22,500 bases of DNA, taken from assembly GCF_030272615.1 (NCBI RefSeq), contig NW_026729185.1:72501-95000 (forward strand), in the 5' to 3' direction. The DNA is from Cryptomeria japonica. Taxonomy: Eukaryota; Streptophyta; Pinopsida; Cupressales; Cupressaceae. The translations under genes and the position numbers were made by a program. This document shows, one piece after another, positions 8,890 through 18,175 of the stretch (its first letter is position 1; every line of letters begins with the position of its first letter). The notes below the pieces were generated by a model that had not been told where the DNA came from, did not search any database, and saw nothing but the letters and a program-made list of their open reading frames with translations.

Positions 8890-8950
8890 TCATACGTGTA
8901 GTCTGCAGCAGCGATTAGGACATCGACCCCAACTTCCGAATTCGTTTGCA

Positions 8951-9130
8951 TTGACCGCACCAAAGGTGCACGCCTTGGTGTGCACCCTGGAGTGCACTTT
9001 GGTGCTCACCTCGGTGCACACTTTGGTGTGCACCTCGGTGTGCACCAAAGGTGCGCACCTTGGAGCGCACCAAAGGTGTACACTTTGGAGCGCACCACAT
9101 AGGGTCTTTGAGAGGTTGGCGCAGTGCGCA
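8951..9130. repeat. Degenerate GGTGTGCACC/CACCAAAG repeats
   Basis: Short units of about 10-12 bp mixing GGTGCACACTTTGG, GGTGTGCACC and CACCAAAGGTG. They resemble the palindromic cores of the 52-bp array and of the modules right of 11200. They end at a stray GGGTCTTTGAGAGGTTGGCG (about 9101-9120), a fragment of the promoter units. No gene is visible. Confidence 0.75.
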
Positions 9131-9704
9131 CACCAAGGTGGGTGTTGAGGTGCGTGCCGAGGTGGGTGGGTGCTAGGGTGCGCTCCATGGTGGGTGCCAG
9201 GGTGGGTGCGTGCTAGGGTGGATTCCAAAGAGGGTCATAGGGTGGGTGCCAAGGTGGGTTGGTGATATAGTGGGTTCAAAGGTGGGTACTAGGGTGGGTT
9301 CCAAGGTGGGTCACAAGTTGGGTGCCAGGATGCGTGGGTGTTAGGTTGGGTGCCAAGGTGGGCTCCTGCGTGGGTGGGTGCTAGGGTGGGTTTCAAGGTG
9401 GACGCGAGGGCGGGTGCCAAGGTGGGTAACAAGTTGGGTGTTAGGATGGGTGAGTGCTAGAGTGGGTGCCAAGGTGGGTGGGTGCTAAGGTGGATGCCAA
9501 GGTGGTTCACAGGGTGGGTGGGTTCTAGGGTGAGTTCCAAGGTGGGTCACAGGTTCAGTGCTAGGGTGGGTGTCAAGGCGGGTGTCGAGGTGCCTGGGTG
9601 CTAGGGTGTGGATGCCAATGTGGGTCATAGGGTGGGTACTAGGGTGGGCTGCAATGTGGGTGCCAAGGTGGGTAACATGCTCGGTGGGTTCTAAATTGGG
9701 TGCC

Positions 9705-9726
9705 AGGGTGGGTGTGCACCCACCTT
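9705..9726. repeat. Inverted repeat GGTGGGTG / CACCCACC
   Basis: Perfect 8-bp arms at 9707-9714 and 9717-9724 with a 2-nt centre. The flanking 9706/9725 pair is G-T and 9705/9726 is A-T. It is one of four such sites in the G-rich block. Confidence 0.85.
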
Positions 9727-10213
9727 GCCCGAGGTGGGTGCCAAGGTGCCAGTGTGGGTGGGTGCTAAGGTGGATGCCAAGGTGGGTGAGAAGGTGGGTG
9801 ATAGGTTGAGTGGTAGGATGGGTGGGTGCCAAGATGGGTCACAGGGTGGGTGCAAGGGTGGGTAGGTGCTAGGGTTGGTGTCAGGGTGGGTGGGTGCTAG
9901 GTTGGGTTCCAAGGTGGGTGCGAGGGTGAGTGTCAAGGTGGGTCACAGGTTAGGTGCTAGGATGGGTGAGTGCTAGGGTGCAAAGGTGCCAGGGTGGGTG
10001 CTAGGATGGGTCGATGCTAGGGTGAGTGGCAAGGTGGGTCCACAAGTGTCAAGGTGGGTGCCGAGGTGGGTGCCAAGTCGGCGACTGCTATGGTGGATGC
10101 CAAGGTGGGTCACGGGGTGGGTGCCAAGTTGCTAGGTTGGGTTCCAAGGTGGGTGCCAACGTGGGTGCTAGGGTGCGTGGGTTAAAGGGTGTGTCACAAC
10201 GTGGGTGCCAGGA

Positions 10214-10227
10214 TGGGTGCGCACCCA
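10214..10227. repeat. 14-bp palindrome TGGGTGCGCACCCA
   Basis: A perfect palindrome inside the G-rich minisatellite, followed by CACTGGCCAAG. The 10316 site is followed by the similar GGCCAAG. Confidence 0.85.
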
Positions 10228-10315
10228 CACTGGCCAAGACGGGTGCGGGTGCAAGGTTGGGTTCCAAGCCCGGTCACAGGCTGGGTGCTAGGATGGGTGG
10301 GTGCCAAGGTGGGCA

Positions 10316-10339
10316 CCAGGGTGGGTGCACCCACCCTGG
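10316..10339. repeat. 24-bp perfect palindrome at the duplication breakpoint
   Basis: CCAGGGTGGGTG (10316-10327) followed by CACCCACCCTGG (10328-10339) is fully self-complementary. The 7935-bp duplication begins at its centre: only the right half is present in the second copy (from 18263). Confidence 0.93.
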
Positions 10340-10800
10340 CCAAGGTGGGTCACGGGGTGGGTCCTAGGGTGGGTAACGGGGTGGGTACTAAGGTGCGTGC
10401 CAAGGTGGGTCATAGGGTGGGTGCCAAGGTGGGCACCAGGGTGGGTGTGCACCAACCCTAGCCAGGGTAGGTCACGGGGTGGTTGTCGGGGTGGGCGTCA
10501 AGGAGCCAAGGTGGGTGGCAAGTAGCCAAGTTGCGTGCCAAGGTGGGTGTCGGGGTGGGTGCCAAGGATCCAAGGTGGGTGCCAAGGAACCAAGGTGGGT
10601 GTCTGGGTGGGTGCCGAGGTGGGAGCCAGGGTGGGTCCCAAGGTGAGTGCAAAGGTGGGTGCCAGGGTCAAGGTGAGTGCCAATGTGGGTTCCAAGGTGC
10701 CAGGGTCAGGGTGAGTGCCAATGTGGGTTCAAAGGTGCTAAGTTGGGTGCGAGGTTGGGTGCGAGGGTGGGTGGGTGCCAAGGTGTGCTAGGTGGAAGCC
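10340..10800. repeat. G-rich minisatellite tail inside the 7.9-kb unit
   Basis: This continues the GGTGGGT repeats and also contains CCAAGGTGGGTGCC and AGGGTGAGTGCCAATGTGGG. A G-quadruplex string lies at 10757-10775. No gene is visible. Confidence 0.9.
10438..10459. repeat. Inverted repeat AGGGTGGGTG / CACCAACCCT
   Basis: Ten-bp arms around a 2-nt centre, with one mismatched pair. It is retained in the second copy near 18373-18394. Confidence 0.8.
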
Positions 10801-11190
10801 CGGGTGGGTCGGCATCCCATGGGTGTCGAGTTGGGTGCCTGATGGGTGCTTCTTGTCAAGTTTTAGTCGTCGGGACTCATTTCGAGCCTTAGAGGTCGTT
10901 TCTTGTCCGGTTGCCCTGTCTTCGACCTGGGAACCCAATTTTGGTCCTCGGGTCCCATTTTTTTTTGTCTCGCATCCCACTTTTGGCCTGTGGCCTTTTC
11001 GGGGTCGATTCTCGTTTTGGGCATCAGAGCATGTTTCTTCTCCTAAAACCCAATATTTGTTTATTAAGTCTCGGAACACATTTTTGTTCTCGTGGACCCA
11101 TCATGGGTCTTGGAACGCATTTGTGGTCCTTGGGTCCCATTTTGCATCCCGAAACTTGTGTTTTGGTGCTTGATCCCTATTTTGGGTGCC
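10801..11190. other. T-rich, low-copy segment upstream of 5S, copy 1
   Basis: About 390 bp with diffuse units of roughly 30 bp on the theme GGGTCCCATTTT / GGAACCCAATTTTGG / CGGAACACATTTTTG, plus a T9 run near 10967. It is the only stretch of the 7.9-kb unit, apart from the 5S gene, that is not a module, minisatellite or AT island. Open frames here are short and unlike any family I know. No function is assigned. Confidence 0.7.
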
Positions 11191-11581
11191 CACCTTGCAC
11201 CAAGTGCGCACCCGGGGCAAACCGAGCGCCTTGGTGCACCGGGGCAAGATCGAGCGTGCACCCGAGGCGCCCCGAACATGCACCAAGGTGCACTCGGCCC
11301 ACATGTGAGCGCAGGTCGTTGCGCCCGAGGTGGTGTGTGGGCACCGCGTTGCAGACGGGACACTGCACGCACACGACGCCCCCTCCAGGTGCACGCACGT
11401 AGGCCGGGCCGGGTGCACACCCGACGCCCTAGCAAGGTGCGCGCACCCGGGCAGGGCTCACACTTGGCGAACGGGGCGCACTTCGCGAGGGAGGGTGTGC
11501 ACCTCGACGGGGGTGGGTGGCCGGGGTGGATTCGCACGTGGGTCGCGGTTTGCTAAGTACACACTGCGACAAGCTCATAAC
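11191..11581. other. GC-rich 5S upstream spacer, copy 1
   Basis: About 390 bp of GC-rich sequence with scattered GTGCGCACCCGGG and GGTGCACTCGGCC motifs. The last 30 bp before the 5S gene, TTTGCTAAGTACACACTGCG and so on, are less GC-rich. They end in C at -1, as usual for plant 5S genes. A weak AT-rich TTTGCTAAGTA sits around -32 to -22, where plants usually have a TATA-like element. The match is poor. Confidence 0.6.
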
Positions 11582-11700
11582 GGGTGCGATCATACCAGCA
11601 TTAGTGCACCGGATCCCATCAGAACTCCGCAGTTAAGCGCGCTTGGGCCGGAGTAGTACTGGGATGGGTGACCTCCCGGGAAGTCCCGGTGTTGCACCCT
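11582..11700 (+). rRNA. 5S rRNA: 5S ribosomal RNA, copy 1
   Basis: A 119-nt plant-type 5S gene. It starts GGGTGCGATCATACCAGCAT, continues CACCGGATCCCATCAGAACT, GTTAAGCGCGCTTGGGCCGG and GGGATGGGTGACCTCCCGGG, and ends GTGTTGCACCCT. The 5' GGGTGCGA pairs with the 3' TTGCACCC to form helix I. It is transcribed by RNA polymerase III from an internal promoter and its product is part of the large ribosomal subunit. A T6 run terminates it. Relative to copy 2 it has A instead of G at +19 (position 11600). By my reading +19 faces C at +59 in helix II, so copy 1 has an A-C mismatch where copy 2 has G-C. Otherwise it looks intact. It lies on the strand opposite to the Pol I-like motifs. Confidence 0.97.
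11631..11678 (+). promoter_or_regulatory. 5S internal control region, copy 1
   Basis: The A box (+50 to +64, AGTTAAGCGCGCTTG), intermediate element (about +67 to +72) and C box (+80 to +97, GGGATGGGTGACCTCCCG) are at the standard spacing for TFIIIA binding. All are intact. Confidence 0.85.
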
Positions 11701-11705
11701 TTTTT
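11700..11705 (+). terminator. Pol III T-run terminator, copy 1
   Basis: Six T residues directly at the 3' end of the 5S gene, long enough for Pol III termination. Confidence 0.9.
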
Positions 11706-12122
11706 AGTTTTTCGCCGGGCGTCGCAATGCTATTTGAATAAACCTTTTGCCCGTTTGCGTTCTCGTCGGGGCCGGGCCGGGCCGGGGTGCGCTGCCCGCA
11801 CTACCGCGCGCGCGGGGGCGACACCGAGCGCGCACCCGAGGCGCCCCGAGCACACAGGCCACGGTGCAACCCGGGCGTTGTGCGCGCACCCCGGTGCGCC
11901 CGAGGTGCTGCGCGCGCACCCAGGTGAAATCGGTGTGCACCTCGGCCAGTGCGCGCTCGGTCGAGTCGCGCACGTTGGCCAAGGTGCACGGTGATGTTTC
12001 TTACTCTAAGGTTCCGCACCAGACGCCCGGGACAGGTGAGCGAAGCTGGGCGGGGCCGGGTGCGCGGCCGGGGCAGGTGCACGCAGCTGGAGAGAGCTTT
12101 GGAGCACACTTCGGAGCGCACC
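11706..12122. other. GC-rich 5S downstream spacer, copy 1
   Basis: About 400 bp of GC-rich spacer with GGGGCCGGGCCGGGCCGGGG near 11768, GCGCGCACCC motifs, and a less GC-rich patch, GGTGATGTTTCTTACTCTAA (about 11988-12007). The open frames on both strands are spacer artefacts. Confidence 0.7.
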
Positions 12123-14077
12123 AATGATGCGCTCCATTCAAAAGTTTCCTGAAAAGGCAAAAAAAGTTGAGATTATAGAATTTCCCACTTGAGAGATTGT
12201 AAAAAAAAAAAATTTAAAATGAAGGAAACGCGGGTGCCAAGGTGTGCGCAGCCCAGCCAAGGTGTGCGCACCAAGGCGCCCACCCTGGCGAAGGTGCACG
12301 CAAGGTGCGCACCCGAGGCAAACCGGACAATTAACCCAACTTTCGACTTCGCGCGCACCTTGGAGCGCACTTCGGAGCGCTCCTTGGTGCGCACCAATCT
12401 TGGGCACCTCGGAGTGCACCATGGCGCCCACCAAGGTGCGCACCCGGGGCAAACCGAGCTCCGACTTCGTGCGCACCTTGGAGCGCACGAAAGGTGCGCA
12501 CCATGGCGCCCACCAAGGTGCGCAGCCCAGCCAAGGCGTGCGCATCAAGGTGCGCACCCTGGCGAAGGTGCGCACCCGGGGCAAACCGAGCTCCGACTTC
12601 GTGCGCACCTTGGAGCGCACAAAAGGTGCGCAACCCAGCCAAGGTGTGCGCACCCCGGTCAAACCGAGCTCCGAATCGTGCGCACCAGAGGTGCACGCCA
12701 TCGTGCGCACCTTGGAGCACACTTCGGAGCCCTCCTTGGTGCGCGCCGATGTTGCGCACCTCGGAGCGCACCCGGGGAAAACAATGCAATTAACCCGACT
12801 TTCGACTTCGTGGGCACCTCGGAGCGCTCTCGGGTTCGCACCTCGGAGCACACCGAGGTGCGCACCTTTGATGCGCTGCCTTCACCAATTTCCAGAAAAG
12901 GCAAGAAAACATTGAGAAGGTGTGCGCACCGAGGTGCCCACCCTGGCGAAGGTGCACGCGAGGTGCGCACCCGGGGCAAACCGGGCTCCGACTTCGTGCA
13001 CGCCGCACCTTGGAGCACACTTCGGAGCGCTCCTTGGTGCGCACCAGGGCGCGCAACCCAGCCGAGGTGCCCACCCCGGCGAAGGTGCACGCGAGGTGCG
13101 CACCCGGGGCAAACCGGGCTCCGACTTCGTGCACGCCATGGTGCCCACCGCGGCGAAGGTGCACGCGAGGTGCGCACCCGGGGCAAACCGGGCTCCGACT
13201 TCGTGCACGCCGCACCTTGGAGCACACTTCGGAGCGCTCCTTGGTGCGCACCATGGTGCCCACCAGGGCGCGCAACCCCGCCGAAGGTGCACGCGAGGTG
13301 CGCACCCGGGGCAAACCGGGCTCCGACTTCGTGCACGCCGCACCTTGGAGCACACTTCGGAGCGCTCCTTGGTGCGCACCATGGTGCCCACCAGGGCGCG
13401 CAACCCCGCCGAAGGTGCACGCGAGGTGCGCACCCGGGGCAAACCGGGCTCCGACTTCGTGCACGCCATGGTGCGCACCGCGGCGAAGGTGCGCACCCGG
13501 GGCAAACCGGGCTCCGACTTCGTGCACGCCGCACCTTGGAGCACACTTCGGAGCGCTCCTTGGTGCGCACCAGGGCGCGCAACCCAGCCGAGGTGCCCAC
13601 CCCGGCGAAGGTGCACGCGAGGTGCGTACCCGGGGCAAACCGGGCTCCGACTTCGTGCACGCCGCACCTTGGAGCACACTTCGGAGCGCTCCTTGGTGCG
13701 CACCATGGTGCCCACCAGGCCGCGCAACCCAGCCAAGGTGTGCGCACCAAGGTGCACGCGAGGTGCGCACCCGGGGCAAACCGGGGTCCGACTTCGTGCA
13801 CGCCGCACCTTGGAGCACACATCGGGGCGCTCCCGGGTTCGCACCGGCGTTGCGCACCGTGGTGGGCACCTCGGAGCACACCAAGGTGGGCAGCGAGGTG
13901 CGCACCTTTGATGCGATGCCTTCACTAATTTCCATAAAAGGCAAAAAAAAAACGAGATTTTAAAATTTCCGTTTTGAAAGATAGTGAGAAAAAGGGAATG
14001 CTGGTGCCATCTTGAGCCCGCCCTGGTGCGCAGCCCAGCCAAGGTGTGCGCACCAAGGTGCCCACCCTGGCGAAGGT

Positions 14078-14245
14078 GCGCGCCCGGGCAATTAATCCAA
14101 CTTCCAACTTCGCGCGCGCCAGGGTGGGAGCGCACCCAACAACCGGGCCTGGGAAGAGCCAATGCGAGAAACCCCACCAAACGCTCTGACAAAAAAAGAG
14201 GGGGCGCTCCAGTAACCCCGCTTCGGAGCGCACCCTGGGCAAACC
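14078..14245. repeat. Type-B module insert
   Basis: A segment distinct from the usual core, with GGGCAATTAA, GCCAGGGTGGGAGCGCACCC, GAAGAGCCAATGCGAGAAAC, CCCCACCAAACGCTCTGAC, a run of A7 and CCCCGCTTCGGAGCGCA. Related copies lie at about 14565-14705, 16445-16605, 16930-17070, 21955-22110 and 22435 to the window end. Always two in a row. No function is known to me. Confidence 0.75.
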
Positions 14246-14461
14246 CAGCCAAGGTGCCCACCCCGGCCAAGGTGCAGGCGAGGTGCGCACCCGGGGCAAA
14301 CCGGGCTCCGACAACGTGCACGCCGCACCTTGGAGCACACTTCGTAGCGCTCCCGGGTGCGCACCTCAGAGCACACCAAGGTGGGCAGCGAGGTGCGCAC
14401 CTTTGATGCGCTGCCTTCACTAATTTCCAGAAAAGGCAAAAAAAAAAGGAGATTTTAAAAT

Positions 14462-14493
14462 TTCCGTTTTGAAAGATAGTGAAAAAAACGGAA
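14462..14493. repeat. Hairpin of the AT-rich island, representative
   Basis: TTCCGTTTT (14462-14470) pairs perfectly with AAAACGGAA (14485-14493) around a 14-nt loop. It is preceded by the palindrome ATTTTAAAAT. Equivalent arms occur in the islands near 15565, 16825, 17655 and 18170. Some islands carry changes in one arm, for example AAAAAGGGAA near 13990. Confidence 0.8.
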
Positions 14494-16080
14494 CGCGCGT
14501 GCCATCTTGAGCCCGCCCTGGTGCGCAGCCCAGGTAAGGTGCCCACCCTGGCAAAGGTGCGCACCCGGGCAATTAACCCTACTTCCGACTTCGTGCGCGC
14601 CAGGGTGGCAACCGGGCCTCGGAAGAGCCAATGCGAGAAACCCCACCAAACGCTCCGACAAAAAAAGAGGCGGCGCTCCAATAACCCCGCTTCGGAGCGC
14701 AGCCGGGGCAAACCCAGCCAAGGTGCCCACCCCGACGAAGGTGCACGCGAGGTGCGCACCCGGGGCAAACCGGGCTCCGACAACGTGCACGCAGCACCTT
14801 GGAGCACACTTCGAAGCACTCCCGGGTGCCCACCGGCGTTGCGCACCGTGGTGGGCAGCGAGGTGCGCACCTTTGATGCGCTGCCTTCACTAATTTCCAG
14901 AAAAAGGCAAAAAAAAATGAGATTTTAAAATTTCCGTTTTGAAAGATAGTGAAAAAAAAGGAACGCGGGTGCCATCTTGAGCCCGCCCTGGTGCGCAGCC
15001 CAGGCAAGGCATGCGCACCAAGGTGCCCACCCGAGGTGCACACCCGGGGCAAACCGGGCTCCGACTTCGTGCAGGCCGCACCTTGGAGCACACTTCGGAG
15101 CGCTCCTTGGTGCGCACCATGGTGCCCACCAGGGCGCGCAACCCAGCCAAGGTCTGCACACCAAGGTGCCCACCCCGGCGAAGGTGCACGCGAGGTGCGC
15201 ACCCGGGGCAAACCGGGCTCCGACTTCGTGCACGCCATGGTGCCCACCGCGGCGAAGGTGCACGCGAGGTGCGCACCCGGGGCAAACCGGGCTCCGACTT
15301 CGTGCACGCCGCACCTTGGAGCACACTTCGGAGCGCTCCTTGGTGCGCACCATGGTGCCCACCAGGGCGCGCAACCCAGCCAAGGTGTGCGCACCAAGGT
15401 GCACGCGAGGTGCACACCCGGGGCAAACCGGGGTCCGACTTCGTGCACGCCGCACCTTGGAGCACACATCGGAGCGCTCCCAGGTTCGCACCAGCGTTGC
15501 GCACCTTTGATGCGCTGCCTTCACTAATTTCAAGAAAAGGCAAAAAAAAACGAGATTTTAAAATTTCCGTTCTGAAAGATAGTGAAAAAAACGGAACGCG
15601 GGTGCCATCTTGAGCCCTTCCTGGTGCGCAGCCCAGGCAAGTTGTGCGCACCAAGGTGCCCACCCTGGCGGAGGTGCGCGCCCGGGGCAATCCGGGCTCC
15701 GACTTCGTGCACTGCATGGTGCCCACCAAGGCGCGCAACCCAGCCAAGGTGCCCACCGCAGCGAAGGTGCACGCGAGGTGCGCACCCGAGGTGCACACCC
15801 GGGGCAAACCGGGCTCCGACTTCGTGCACGCCGCACCTTGGAGCACACTTCAGAGCGCTCCTTGGTGCGCACCAGGGCGCGCAACCCAGCCGAGGTGCCC
15901 ACCCCGGCGAAGGTGCACGCGAGGTGCGCACCCGGGGCAAACCGGGCTCCGACTTCGTGCACGCCATGGTGCCCACCGCGGCGAAGGTGCGCACCCGGGG
16001 CAAACCGGGCTCCGACTTCGTGCACGCCGCACCTTGGAGCACACTTCGGAGCGCTCCTTGGTGCGCACCATGGTGCCCAC

Positions 16081-18175
16081 CAGGCCGCGCAACCCAGCCA
16101 AGGTGTGCGCACCAAGGTGCACGCGAGGTGCGCACCCGGGGCAAACCGGGGTCCGACTTCGTGCACGCCGCACCTTGGAGCACACATCGGGGCGCTCCCG
16201 GGTTCGCACCGGCGTTGCGCACCGTGGTGGGCACCTCGGAGCACACCAAGGTGGGCAGCGAGGTGCGCACCTTTGATGCGATGCCTTCACTAATTTCCAT
16301 AAAAGGCAAAAAAAAAACGAGATTTTAAAATTTCCGTTTTGAAAGATAGTGAGAAAAAGGGAATGCTGGTGCCATCTTGAGCCCGCCCTGGTGCGCAGCC
16401 CAGCCAAGGTTTGCGCACCAAGGTGCCCACCCTGGCGAAGGTGCGCGCCCGGGCAATTAACCCAACTTCCAACTTCGCGCGCGCCAGGGTGGGAGCGCAC
16501 CCAACAACCGGGCCTGGGAAGAGCCAATGCGAGAAACCCCACCAAACTCTCTGACAAAAAAAGAGGGGGCGCTCCAGTAACCCCGCTTCGGAGCGCACCC
16601 TGGGCAAACCCAGCCAAGGTGCCACCCCGGCCAAGGTGCAGGCGAGGTGCGCACCCGGGGCAAACCGGGCTCCGACAACGTGCACGCCGCACCTTGGAGC
16701 ACACTTCGTAGCGCTCCCGGGTGCGCACCTCAGAGCACACCAAGGTGGGCAGCGAGGTGCGCACCTTTGATGCGCTGCCTTCACTAATTTCCAGAAAAGG
16801 CAAAAAAAAAAGGAGATTTTAAAATTTCCGTTTTGAAAGATAGTGAAAAAAACGGAACGCGCGTGCCATCTTGAGCCCGCCCTGGTGCGCAGCCCAGGTA
16901 AGGTGCCACCCTGGCAAAGGTGCGCACCCGGGCAATTAACCCTACTTCCGACTTCGTGCGCGCCAGGGTGGCAACCGGGCCTCGGAAGAGCCAATGCGAG
17001 AAACCCCACCAAACGCTCCGACAAAAAAAGAGGCGGCGCTCCAATAACCCCGCTTCGGAGCGCAGCCGGGGCAAACCAAGCCAAGGTGCCCACCCCGACG
17101 AAGGTGCACGCGAGGTGCGCACCCGGGGCAAACCGGGCTCCGACAACGTGCACGCAGCACCTTGGAGCACACTTCGAAGCACTCCCGGGTGCCCACCGGC
17201 GTTGCGCACCGTGGTGGGCAGCGAGGTGCGCACCTTTGATGCGCTGCCTTCACTAATTTCCAGAAAAAGGCAAAAAAAAATGAGATTTTAAAATTTCCGT
17301 TTTGAAAGATAGTGAAAAAAAAGGAACGCGGGTGCCATCTTGAGCCCGCCCTGGTGCGCAGCCCAGGCAAGGCATGCGCACCAAGGTGCCCACCCGAGGT
17401 GCACACCCGGGGCAAACCGGGCTCCGACTTCGTGCAGGCCGCACCTTGGAGCACACTTCGGAGCGCTCCTTGGTGCGCACCATGGTGCCCACCAGGGCGC
17501 ACCCGAGGCAAACCGGGCTCCGACTTCGTGCACGCCGCACCTTGGAGCACACATCGGAGCGCTCCCAGGTTCGCACCAGCGTTGCGCACCTTTGATGCGC
17601 TGCCTTCACTAATTTCCAGAAAAGGCAAAAAAAAACGATATTTTAAAATTTCCGTTCTGAAAGATAGTGAAAAAAACGGAACGCGGGTGCCATCTTGAGC
17701 CCTTCCTGATGCGCAGCCCAGGCAAGTTGTGCGCACCAAGGTGCCCACCCTGGCGGAGGTGCGCGCCCGGGGCAAACCGGGCTCCGACTTCGTGCACTGC
17801 ATGGTGCCCACCAAGGCGCGCAACCCAGCCAAGGTGCCCACCGCAGCGAAGGTGCACGCGAGGTGCGCACCCGAGGTGCACACCCGGGGCAAACCGGGCT
17901 CCGACTTCGTGCACGCCGCACCTTGGAGCACACTTCAGAGCGCTCCTTGGTACGCACCAGGGCGCGCAACCCAGCCAAGGTGCTCACCCCGGCGAAGGTG
18001 CACGCGAGGTGCGCACCCGGGGCAAACCGGGCTCGGACTTCGTGCACGCCGCACCTTGGAGCACACATCGGAGCGCTCCCGGGTTCGCACCAGCATTGCG
18101 CACCTTTGATGCGCTGCCTTCACTAATTTCCAGAAAAGGCAAAAAAAAGAAAAAAATGAGATTTTAAAATTTCCG
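16081..18175. repeat. Nested segment, copy 2, with a 278-bp deletion
   Basis: The match to copy 1 continues to about 17497. There the offset drops from 2363 to 2085, showing loss of about 278 bp (copy 1 about 15135-15413). It then continues to about 18000. The deletion joins GGGCGC to CACCCGAGGCAAACC, between two module cores. Confidence 0.85.

Larger units (their letters stand above)
7881..8950. repeat. Promoter-bearing repeat family C, 157 bp, 6 copies
   Basis: The promoter motifs start at 8011, 8168, 8325, 8482, 8702 and 8859. The spacings are 157, 157, 157, 220 and 157 bp. Units carry GGGTCTTTGAGGTTGG or GGTCTTTGAGGTTG, CACAACCAGGGGAGTCGACC, the Pol I-like motif and AGGACATCGACCCCAACTT. 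The 220-bp interval has a 63-bp extra segment (about 8567-8630) with CACCAAAGGTGCACGCCTTGG. That segment recurs at about 8958-8980, where the family ends. The unit reads as a shortened version of the 311-bp family. Confidence 0.92.
9131..10327. repeat. G-rich GGTGGGTGCCAAGGTGGGT minisatellite
   Basis: About 1.2 kb of degenerate short units built from GGTGGGTGCCAA, GGTGCTAGGGTGGGT and GGTGGGTCACAG, strongly G-rich on the + strand. Canonical four-tract G-quadruplex strings occur, for example at 9372-9390 and 9844-9862. The block is interrupted by hairpins where GGTGGGTG meets CACCCACC. Open frames rich in Trp-Val-Gly or Thr-His-Pro on the two strands are artefacts of the repeat. Confidence 0.93.
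13716..16080. repeat. Nested 2365-bp segment, copy 1
   Basis: Sequence from CAGGCCGCGCAACCCAGCC at 13716 recurs at 16081, offset 2365. The offset falls to 2364 and then 2363 through single C losses at about 16620 and 16905. The segment spans two type-B modules and four AT islands. Confidence 0.88.

Noticed and set aside
9131-10800. Interstitial telomere-like sequence because of many CTAGGGTGGG strings
   Set aside because: No TTTAGGG or TTAGGG tandem runs are present. The AGGG strings are part of a variable GGTGGGT minisatellite.
13907-14005. Retrotransposon or SINE poly(A) tails at the AT islands
   Set aside because: No target-site duplications or internal Pol III boxes seen. The islands occur in fixed position within tandem modules, so they are part of the repeat unit.
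12189-14870. Very long open frames on both strands (579 residues on +, 662 on -), repeated in the second unit
   Set aside because: They overlap in several frames on both strands, follow the tandem modules, have biased Arg/Ala/Pro/Gly/His composition with no domain, and differ between unit copies by frame-shifting indels elsewhere. They arise from TA-poor GC-rich repeats.
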